Below, one piece after another: positions 37,501 through 49,500 of a stretch of 64,000 nt of DNA. The notes beneath the pieces were generated by a model. That model saw only the letters and a list, made by a program, of their open reading frames with translations, was not told where the DNA came from and made no database searches. Within the stretch, counting starts at the first letter, position 1. Each line of letters begins with the position of its first letter. The stretch comes from Haemonchus contortus (taxonomy: Eukaryota > Nematoda > Chromadorea > Rhabditida > Trichostrongylidae): positions 39,429,920 to 39,493,919 of the forward strand of contig LS997566.1 in the NCBI GenBank assembly GCA_000469685.2. The letters are read 5' to 3'. The translations under genes and the position numbers were made by a program.

Positions 37501-40500
37501 GTAAATATAATTTCATCTATCAGAACAAATCAACATCTATCATGAGGATTACCAAATCATACGAAAAATTCCAGCAAAGTGAAAATCATTGGAAACGAAT
37601 GAGCAGTGCATCTGTGGCGCCTATGGAGAAAACCTACTTGAATGAGCGACGATTGGGCCTTGTCGCGGATGCGACGGTGGTCGCCGGGCGCACCGCGCGC
37701 GCTCCGGCCCATCTTTGCTCGGCCGCCACAACGCGGCGCGTATGTGCGCGCGGCTGTTGGTCGGTATAGCCGGGCAACGCTGTGATGTTGCCTCTAAGGC
37801 AACGGAGCGCCAGTGTAATCCCGACCACTATCCGAGCACCCCTCTCCGAGGGCGTGCAGTTGTCACCTGTAGGATACTAAGGAGGAAGGAAGGCAAGAAG
37901 ATCGCCGAGGCCAATGGGGGCCTGGAATGGACAGCTGAAGGAGCTCGCCTTGAAGGAAGACTGAAGATCGAGGGATAGGTGAGTGTCGTGCTTTGTATAT
38001 ATGCTGTATATATATATATATATATATATTGCGTCATTGCCATGCTTTATTCATGCTAATCACTCTATACTCTTGTGATACTCTTTGGCTCTGACCCACA
38101 TGTCGATCCTCATAGTGAAGTTCCCTATTTGGTATTCTGTAGTTATAGTGTAGTTCGTAGTTAGCATGATAAACCAGTTTTCCTTACTTTTGTACTTGTC
38201 TCGGGGAAGTATGTACGGTAGGACACTCTGGTTGGTCGCGACGGGAGAAGTAGGTTATGTCGCCGCGTTCAGTCAGCTGGTCCCTGTGTCGGGGGCAGGG
38301 ATCCCGTCGCGAGGTACTAGGCTGAGGTCGCTCGGCAAGGCGATGGCCTTCCCAGCCGACACCACTTGGTCCTCGGGGGGTTGGTCCGCCCTCCTGTCTC
38401 GGGGCACAGGTAGGGCGTGGTGGTCCGGTGACGAGTAGGTTTGAGGTGCTCGTACCGAAGATGCGGATCGCGCTCCAAAGGGTGGCCATCAACTTGCGAG
38501 AGGCCTTCTAGCCTACGAAACAAAGCGTCTTAACGGGTGGGCAATTTTGTAGAATGAACTATGAAACGACAATAATCATGTACTCAAGGTGACCTTAGTG
38601 AAACTAGATGATTCTGAAACGTACCTGTTTTTGAAGGCAATATTGAATGGAACCATAAACGCAGTATAGAACGTTAAAGCAAGTATCGACCAGTCCCAGA
38701 TCGTTTTGAACGTCGAATAGTGAAGAATGATATGCGGTGAAGTCTTCGGTGTTTCTTGCCGGTACTGTGGCAACATATCGCCGCCGAGATTCATCACCTA
38801 AACTCCGTTCTACTTTCTTATCAACAATGGCAAAAGCTTTGGACCCTGTCGCTAAGATATTTCCGCATCTCACGGCTGAGGAGCGCATACTGTAAAAGAA
38901 CATTTAATGCAGTTACGGTATCGGTTCTGACGTTCACAAGCTGCTTATTGATTTTTGGAACACAATTTAGGGAAAAGAATCTAGATTCTGGTTTCGCGAA
39001 ATCAGTGCTGGTGCGCCTCCTGAGAGAAACCCATAGTCTTTCTATGCAGAATTTTTATTTCAAGAATATCGGGAGATAACAAAATAAGAAGCAATTTTGA
39101 AAACGTCTGGTCAACCTCCACGGACCGAATTCACTATACTGTATGGTATGCTCTACGCAACAGCGAAATATGGAAATTAGGCTGTATATCGGATCACGGA
39201 TCACGGCTTTGCAGCAACAGATCTGTTCACTTCAATACCTCAGTTAGATTTAGAAGGTAGAACAGGAGAAATGGCAGTGGAGAAGGCTTATAGAGCCATG
39301 TGCCGAAAACTACAGCTTTGTGCTGAAGGCTGTGCAGAGAAAAGTGCTTTACTAATATAAGGCAGACAGTTGTGGATGGTGGTCGAATGGTGACTGGCAT
39401 ACGTTTATAGTTAGGGATGATTTTAGTGTGCACGAAAATTGCTGGAATGTTTTTTATTAAGAGTTGTATCTAGAAAAGTTCTTATCATACGAAGCTCACT
39501 TTAACGCCAAGCGATGGTGTGTGAATGTGTGTAGGGAAGATTTTGGTGGTTTACTTTCACAACAGACTCAAGAGAAATCACAGAAAACGATTAAGAAAAC
39601 AGAAAGGAAATAGCACTAGTAATGGCCTTCCTGCAAATAATCGGGGGTGAGTAAATTTCGTAATTCCCATTTGACTATTTTGTCTCTTACCATGCTGCGA
39701 TCATACTTGCCAGCGTTTGGGGTAACGCGGATACTCTAGTGTTCAGCATCGTCATATACTATTTGGTTGGCAAGAAAGTCTCTTCCGAGTGTATTTCCCT
39801 GGCAGTCAAAACATGAGTAAACAAAGCACATAGGCTTCAGCATTACCGCCAATGAATGGACGCACCCGATTTGCACCACCACTTCTACTAGGCATTGCAG
39901 GGGGAAAATGCAAACTTAGTGGCTCAAATTATCAGTAACTTTTTGGATGCTAGTACTGACCACCGCTAACGGCGAACTATAACTGGATCGCTTCAATGGA
40001 AGAGACGCTAGCCTTCAGAGTAACGCAAGCATCGTACCATAGTTTTCTGCGGTGTGAAAGGACCCATCCACTATGGGTTGCTAAGCGCAGACTATGTAGA
40101 TAATTACAGCTCTCCCTTATCCCTGTCAACCCAAGCTATTGGCCATGCGATAAGAAATAACGTCTAAAACCTTATTTTTAGTCCCTATACAAGGACAGCG
40201 CACGTCGAAATTTCGCTGTGGACTTTAGTCAAAACTTTAGCGGACTCGCTTTGCTCCAGGTTCCAGGTTGTTCATCAGTCGTACACCCGGAACGTTTTCC
40301 CTTTTCACTACCATGTGCTAGCCTTAACAGGCGCCCAAAAGTTCGTAAATTAGCTTGATCTGGAAACAGCATTCATGATTTCTCTTAGTCACAGCTTTTT
40401 GACTTCTGAGTAAGGGAACGGAGGAGAACAGGCTATATCATTTATATAGTTCTGGAATCCGCTTTATGTATAAGTACCCAAAAAGTCGAAAGTGCCACCA

Positions 40501-43500
40501 AATTGGCCTAAAGTTTTCAGTTTTTCTTTAGTTCACTTATATTCACTTATATCAGACACGTATTAATAAATGGTACAAGAAAATTCTAACTACAAAAAAA
40601 GGGAAATGGATTTGTCAGAGTGTCTCAAGTATGAAGACTGTACTTTCAGATTTTTAGATAATTTTACAACTTTGAGAACTTGTCAGCCAGGAGAGTGGTT
40701 TCTTTTTTTTCTGGTTTCTAGAAAAACCTCCGTCAGGCTTAGTCCCCATGGTAATTCAGACCAACTGAATCCAACTGTAGGTTCTTGACAAGGAGAAAGT
40801 ATGACAAATCTAGATATTGTGACATAAAGATTCTACAACGCCTTAGCAGTCACCTGTACTATTTGCCATGCCAATAGACGAATAGGACTCCGAGAAGCCG
40901 CCACATTCACGTTTACCTTCATCCCTATAGCGTGTCGCAAGGAACTAATGAACTTTTCTATGTAGATTGCATGGCCCGAATGCTTGATACTATGATAGTT
41001 TTTCGGACGAGCTCCCTGGAGACAAGCTCGGGTCGTATGCAGTTTTCTGTCGAATCGATAAGCCTTGGCCTAGCCAGGTTTGAAGATGAATTAGTGCGAT
41101 CTGAGCCTGCCGAGAACCAAAGGATACTATTAAACAAACAGATGCCCGCTGCCTGGTCTTCCCAATCGGATGGTCAATGTACCTGCGTGGGCGGAGTATA
41201 ATAGTGTGGATCGTAGGCAGTCAAACATTCGGGAGAACTGTTAGACTCGAGTTATTCCGTCTACATCCAATTAACGCGCAGGATCGATGTATGGGTTTCG
41301 CCATTGTCTGGTAATAGAAATAGGGGTGCGCTTTGTTGCGCGCGTCGTCAGAACTAGAGCCGTCGCATGCGGCGGGTCATCCCGCGACAGATGACGGATG
41401 TCGCAGTTGTCAGTGGGGCAAACGACTTGCGCATGCTCCACGGCAGTCCGCCAAAGAGAAGATAACACGGACACATGCAAACTCATTCGCTCCACTGACA
41501 TGGTACTGTAACGTCATCTCGAGACTTGAGTGGGGTGCACCGCGCGCGAAGTGGGCGGGGTGACCTACTTTCGACAGACGCGCGCAACGGACGCTTTCCC
41601 AGAAATAATCCTTTATGTGGACCACTACCCGTGAGAAGGAGCTTAAATGAAAACAGAGAATAGTATAGATGCTGTACAGTTCGAGCACGAACAAATCTAA
41701 ACTCACTATGCGGCCGTTGGCCTCGTAACACTAAAAACAAACGATTGTTAGTGAACTTTGTGAAAAGCAATCTCTGTGGACTAGTTGTAAGTTACTTATT
41801 GCAGCGGTATCTGATCGACTCGTAAGGAACATAACGAATCGAGGCAGAACCGGCAACAACACGATATTAGATGTGTTCACGCACATAATAAAGATTCTCT
41901 ATGTGCACTACAAGAGCAGAAATTGCTTCTATACTTCCAGTATGTTCAGTGAAAATGTGCTGCTAGTAGGATATTTCTCACAGAACAAAGAAGAATCGAG
42001 AAGAATCACAAAATCGATTCAAGCCGTTGATAAATCAGAAACTATTAGAGTCCAAGCTCACCTGGGTGAAGTTGGACGAAGCGGACGTCGTTGTTTTATG
42101 CAGATCCTTCGTCTCGATCTGATTGAATTGCTGTTTGGATTTTGCAATCCGAGCAATTTGGAGAATTCGAGACAGACCTGCAGTATATAGGTTTTGAACT
42201 TACGAAAATGGCAAAAAGAAATAAAAAATGTTATGGCACGAACTGTTCAATACTTCTGATGCGACTTGCTATTAGCGCAAATGCTGTAAGTCAAAGATTG
42301 ATCTTCCAAAAATTCGAGCCTAGCAAGGTCCTCGGAGATTCACATTTCCGTGATCATTTTGTAGATGGTATTCAAACCTTTTAACGATTACCCAAATTCC
42401 AGATAAACGATGAGCCACACACTTGAACCCATCGACGACCAGGCAGTCCACAAGTGACTGCAGTTTTATTTTTTGTTTTATTCATCTTAATTTCCACATT
42501 CTTTCAATTCTTCTTCTAAAATCATTACATCAGGCCCCAAATGAAACTACATACAGCGTGGTCCAAGGAAATCTTGAAATTTTGCAACTGTAAGGGTATT
42601 TTTCGCGAAGATGTACATTACCTTGGTGAATTTTTCGTTCGTTGAACAACTTCAAAAAATGAGATATTTTGGAAAGACGGTCGTCATTAGCATTTTCGAA
42701 TGCAAAGGTCGTTAAAATTCCCCGAAACGATTTCTGGTAATTATTAACCCACTGGCGACCGCGCCTTTTACATTGTCCCTACATTAAGTTTTAATTTTTC
42801 TTATAACTGTTGTTGGAAGTGAGTGATTCCTGGACCACGATGCCTCAAGATTTTCTAGAAGACTGTGAGCTCAGCTGATACTTAAATAATATAAATACTA
42901 CAGGAGCACGATATGGTGTGGCCCGCCGGCGGGCCACGCGGTCGTCAATGGGTTAAAAACATTGCATAGGTAAAGTAGGGCTCAGCCAAAATTTGGAAGA
43001 TGGAGCTATGCGAAAATTAAACGAGGTTTCGCTTACACGTTTACTGTATATTGATTGGGTAGGGTTTTGCATTCCCCTGAACCCGAAATTGGAACGTGTA
43101 AGGCTTTATAAACCTTTGCATTCTAATTCCTACCCTATAAAAACTACTCTATAAAAATCACCCCTCAAGTATGCGAGCGAAGTTTCAAGATAAGGCCTTC
43201 AGTACTCGGCCATTGCAACTGCGCATGCCCTATCTGCGCCTTTGCCAATGAAAATTGGCAAAGGCGCAGATAGGGCATGCAAATGGAAAAATATAATTGT
43301 TTTAAAAGCAGTGATACAATGCCAATCTCACACACCTTTGTTATTCTCATCGTCCAACGGTTGTTTGAGAGGAGTGATATCTTTGAACTGGCAAAGATAT
43401 AGAACCACCGAGTCCTTGTCATTTTTGATTGGTGCCAAATGAACAAGCAGCCAGATGGGTGTCTCTAAAACCACTTCATTTCTGAAACAATCTACCTCTT

Positions 43501-46500
43501 TACAAATGAACTTATCCAGTTCTGAAATACCACTCATGAACTTGTTGTTGTTTAGAGAGATGATGGTCAGTGCTCCTACGATCCTTCAGTCGGAAAATGT
43601 ATAATAACTCACAAGAGAAGGTTCCAGGTAATTTGAAATAAGAAATAAAAATAAAAAAATACTGCCGAACGTATTTCCGAGAGCTGATTCCGAGATTGCT
43701 TTCAAATTTCAAAAAAATGATCACTTCGTTAGGAGTTGTTTCGAGAGGGCGCCTCTCTTAGCGGTGGTTTGGAGCAACAGTTAGCGTGACGCTGCTTATG
43801 TAAGAGACTGTAAGGGACAGTTTTTCCTGCGAGATTTTCGCTCGAGAGCTAGAAACCCTTTGAATGTTGGCTTCACTGCCTCCAGCAACCTTTCTAACTC
43901 GTGAGATGGTTCGGTTCCTACCCAAGCAAGATAATATGGCTGCAATATCGCCACAACGCGATCACGTCGTCTTACAGATAACTGTTTGAAAAGGAGATCC
44001 TGTACGCTCTGGACGCTCTTCAGCCACGTCTATAGTACCATACGAACAACCCATAAAAGTGCTTGATGCTTCCTCTTCATTATCGGGTCCCCACAGTGGA
44101 TCAACCTCCTCGCCGTCAACCACGCAGTCTTCTTCGCAATCAATACCGAGTTTTTCATAGACAGCGTTTTTTGAGCTGGAGAAGAGACTGTCTATTATCT
44201 TCGGTTCTTCCTTGGTTTGGGCATCATAACGATTCATAACACAGCATTCATAATAAGAATCGGAGCTTTTCTGCGCGATACTACCAGCTCTGGACAGAAC
44301 ATATTATTGCGCATTATCTCACCAAATTTTATTTAAAGAAACATTATAAATATCGACAAAAACATAATCAAATAATTGCTCCGGAACGTATCCACTATCC
44401 ACGTCGAGCTCTGCTTCCCGTTTGCTTGGCGGTCGAATTCCACAAGCGAAAGGTTTCGATTCTTTGAGGCGATCCACACCTTGATACCGGCCATCAATTC
44501 ATCAATTGCTTTGTGAGTTCTGTTCGGTGGTCAATTTTCCAACGAAAGATTGACGTGATAATCCATATAGGAGTTCCGGGCGGTGAGTATATCAGATATA
44601 GGAGCAGATCCCTTTCCTCTCTCAGCTTTGGGTATGTATCTGTTCCATCGCCGAAAAGTTCGTTGAGATCGCGAAATGGCTCCGTCAGTTTCTAGCCTTT
44701 CTCGAAGTGGTAAAGCATAGTGCGACGAATGTGAAGATGACGTTCCAGCGCATTATTGTTGAAGGAGTTAAGATGATTATTTCTATGAAAACCTTGAATT
44801 GACTACTCAAGTTGTATCGAGAGAAAAGAAGTCGCGAAAAAATCCGCAATAATTACGCATCAATCTGATACTGATTGTTCTATGGCCTTTCATCTTCCTA
44901 TCTTGATCGCTGATCAGTTCACAGACAAGATCAGTTCTTATGAACCGAATGAACTGATCAACTTCGATGAACTATGAACTTCTATATTTCCCTTCATGGC
45001 CTCGAGATAAAGAGTACGTACATATATAATATTATATATATAATAATATATAGTCTATAAAAGGTATAAAAGGCAGATAATTTCAGAGTTTTGCTGAGAA
45101 ACGTACTGTTCTTTTTACAGAGCCCGATTTCGGCCTGATCAGTTCGACCATTGTCGAGGGCTTCTTGAATCCGAACGAAATTCGATGCTTCACCATGATC
45201 GCCGTGCAAAAATGCCAGTCTGGAAATTCGTATTGATTCTAAGTGTTCGCTTCAAACTGTTCTGAAGAAGAAAAGTTGTTCAAACAAGCTAGTGAGCCAC
45301 TCGAAGTAATCGAGCAGCATCAGCAGAAAAACTCTTTTTTGAGCAAAGACTTTCCTTCTGTCTAGAAAATTAGAGCCACGTTTATGGGGACCTCCAGGTC
45401 GAAAAATCGTAAAACATAAACAAATTAGTGATGCGAAATGGTGGGGAGTGATGGAGGAACTTTCATCACTCCCACCCATCCAAAAAGAACCAATAAGCTA
45501 TCCACCTGCTGAAAGGGTACATGTTATTTTCAAACCAGTTGAGTTTTTAGAAAGCCTTCGGGAAAGTCAAGGCACTTCTTGTCGTTGAATGTTCACATGA
45601 CGGCTGAACTCTAATAATTCTTTGTTCATCGAGCTCATAGATTCTTATAGGCTTCTCCATAGGTATATATTAATTGCTAGCCTCATAAGTGCTCATGGAG
45701 ATTCGCACCCATTGCCCGACTATTGCCCATATGTACAGCGGAATAATTAGATTTCTCCAACCTCGACTACTAAGAAGATAAGTTGAACAAAAGACAGGCT
45801 TCAATAAAGACTGTCTGCGTTGTTAACGTATGAAGGGTTTGGGAGATTCAAGCAGGGAGAACCCGTTTCATACCCTTCTTGCTATGATCATCCATCAAGA
45901 TTCATATGTAAAAAGGAACCCTAAAACGATTCCTTCAATAAGTTCTTTTGATCTAATTGTTGTCAGCATAACGAATTTCATTAACTTGTTCATGAACATA
46001 TATTGGGTTGTAACATAAGTTTGTAGAGTTTTTTCACAAAGAATTACTTGAGCAAAAAACAATAACTATAATAATAAATTATTAAGTAGATCATTGTAAT
46101 AATCAGCCGATTCACTTGTTTGACGACCATCTTCCATCAATAGTGCCTTCAGATGCACTTCGTCGAATTCTGCACGTCTTCCGCTTCGAGGCGTGTCTTC
46201 AAGGTCAAAGTCGCCATTTTAAACTTTCCGAACCACTTTTGTGCAGTAGACACACCTAAGACACCTTCTCCGTATTCACTGCTTATGTCCTGAGTGGCTT
46301 CGGCTGCTTTTTGACTTCGATGAGAAACAAAGAAAAGCAGTTGTCGAAAATGCTAATTTCTCCGCTGGATATTCCATTTCTGAGCCAGAAAAAAAGATAA
46401 ACAATTGAATTATTCGAAAAAACAAATGGAACAGTTTTGTGGAGGAGAAAGAGCTCTTTCGATGAATGTATACACTTTGCTAAAAAACAAAACAATTTGT

Positions 46501-49500
46501 TGTGAAATAACTCTAGCGCAAAACTCTACGAACTTATGTTACAACCCAATAGTAGTAATGGTGGAGATAAATACTGCCAACTATGCACTACCATGGGACG
46601 ATTAGGATAACCTATAGTGGGTCAATATTCGCCCGGCTAACCAGGTGTTCCCAACGAGGAAAACTTCATGTTGCGTATGTTCCACTCAAACAGCACGACA
46701 ACCTTGAATGATAGTCAAATGAGTGTACACATCCCAATTGGAATTGGTCAATGTTGAAAACTTTCACTCTGTAATGAGTGCCGCGGATCTAATATTTTCG
46801 AAAAAATAGTCTCGTTGCTTACACTGTTACAATTTCATTAGAATTTCAATCAAATTTAGGAACATTCTAGCAGTGACTTACGAGCAAGGCTTTTGCATGA
46901 TCTCCGCCCGTGAATAGCCAACAAGTTTTGAGAAACCGTCATTACAGTAGACAATCGGATAGTCGACCACTTGTGCATTGGCGAGAATGAATGATGTGTC
47001 TGGAAATGAATAAATAGAAGTAAAAACCTAAATGCAATCTCTATTTTGACAAAGAAAAGCTTTGTGATGATACGGATTCAATCGAATGATATAAAAGTGC
47101 CGACAGGATCGCGAGACTTCTCGGCTTGGGTGCAGGACTTTAGATGTCCTTGTTTTTCATCTCGCAGAAGCAGTATAGGAGCTATCCCTCGACCTAATAT
47201 CAGAACCTGCAGTCAAACGTGGAACTTCTTGACAGGATTGCTAGTTGCGGTAGTTGCGGTAGCGCGAGCGGGTGACCCGGTCTGATGATACATGTACAGG
47301 TTGTCCCGAAGTCAAGGGCGATAAAATGCAGTAACTTCTAGGATAAACGATCATCATGATAATCAGGTCAATGATCTTTTAATATCATCAAATACACTTC
47401 ATCAGCTAATAATCAGCTGTATAAGAAGATCTGCTTGCAATGTGCATGGTTATTGAGGTAAAATTCTCAGTATCATTTTGATGACCGAGGCTCATTCAAC
47501 GCCACTCGCAATCATTGGCATGCGAGAAGCTAAGGGCAATATGAAATTCGTTGTGATTCCTATATAATGAGAACAGAAGTCTATCAAACGACACAGAGAA
47601 GAAGATTCAATCGAACCGCAACCAGAAAGGGGTAGAAAGACCAGTTTTTAAAAAGTTAGGAATATTAAACTGATCCGTTCGCGAGCCAATCGTGATCTGG
47701 GTGGCCCGTCAGAAAGACGGCAAGTGAGTAGGACTAATCGAGGTTGTCGATGGAGCGGATTGTCAAGGACAAGCTCCATTGTGATTCCAATCTTATGCAG
47801 ACATACCGCTTCGTTTCTAAGCTCAACAGACAGTAAGGGGTCAATAAATGCAAAAAGTTGCTAACTCACTCGGGTGGAGACACTCAACCCCTAATCGTTT
47901 TCTCTAGCTGAAACATTTTAACGAAAAACTCATTCCTCAAGAAATAAAACGATCACGTTCTGGATATAAACGTCGAACGTCGAACGGGCCTGTACTCAGG
48001 AGGCACTGATGGCACTGATGGTGGTGTAAGAATCCACTGATTCGACTCCACTTCCTAAAAGGCCTCGCAGTCCTTCCAGCAGGACGGTGCTCCCACAGCC
48101 CACTGAGCTATGATTGCCCGGTAGTGGTGCTGGTATGCTAGCAGGGCTTCATTGGGAAAGGGAATGACTATCCTACTTTCCAATCTTTACTCACTTGACT
48201 CCTCTATATGGTCCCTGACTAGAAGAGGATCTATCGGTTTTGTAGTCCCCGTTTGGAGTCCTAGAAAGCAGGACTGAAGAACGGCATGGAAGAGATGGGG
48301 AAGATTCCTGGGAGCAACAAGCGAGTAGTTCGGAAGCAAACTTTGGGCCTCCATCCTTGCCCATGTGGGATATTTTGAATGGTGATTGTAGCATGTTGTA
48401 GTACATGATGTCAGAAAAGTAGCGCATGGCCTCTATCGTCATTCTCAGCTAAGAACTTTAAATACATTGACATGAATTGGCGCCCATAACTTTGGGACAC
48501 CCTGTACATAGATGACAGAGATGCTTCAGAGCGCTGCAGCCCCCGGGTTATCATGGATCGTACCCAAATAGATGCTAACGCTCGGATTTGCTATTAAATA
48601 TTGTCCAGATTCTCTTTGTTCTCGGTATCAAGTAACCCTACCTTGGAATCCCTGAGAGTTGTAAGCTTATTCGAAGTATGTCCAACCTCGACTTGTGTTT
48701 CAATCTTTACAGAACATGTCACTTGATTTCCTTGAATACTTCCCTTGACAAACCCCTACGTATATGAGAGAAGGTTGTCATGATCGATAGCTTTTCCCAC
48801 CCTCTCCCTTTGTAAAATTTGATTTGGCTCCCTTGACGTGACAGGTTACGCAGTTATCGATAACTGCTTGGCAAAAAAAGCAATCAGCATATCTACTTAT
48901 TACTGAGTAAAGTCAACCTACAATTAATCAACTCTTTTCACCCTGTTCAATTCTATGGTGGTGAGGGTTGAGTCGGGGGAAGGTAACTCCAGAACCTTAA
49001 TACTTTCCTATACCCCTATAATGTTGATCGGTATGGGCACAGAGGATTTAGAGTAAGGGCAGGATACCCAATTCGGTATCCAGGTTACCAAGTAAATCTC
49101 GATAGAGATGATCATCTCAAGAACGTCCGCGTGGTTAATCCCAGATTTTGAAGAGACCTGTCTGAGCCAGCCTCGATCTATCTTCTTCAGGACTGCAATC
49201 GACTAAGTGAATGGCAATCAGCCTTAATGATTAGCGTTCGAAGAGGAACGGAAGGAATTAAAGTAGAGGTTCACTGAATTTAAGTGGATCTATTTTCATC
49301 CTCCATCATCTGATAATCTTAAAGTGGAGGATAGCTTAATGGCGGTGAAGGCCCATAGATTCCATATTTAGCTAAACGCCATTCAAAACAGCGGCTTTAG
49401 TAGAGCTAGAACTTTCTCTGCCGCTTCTTCTCAGACTCTTGAGTTCAGCTGGGTGCGGGTATGCCGTGGAGAGGCTCCCTAACTGCCACTGCTGTTTCGT

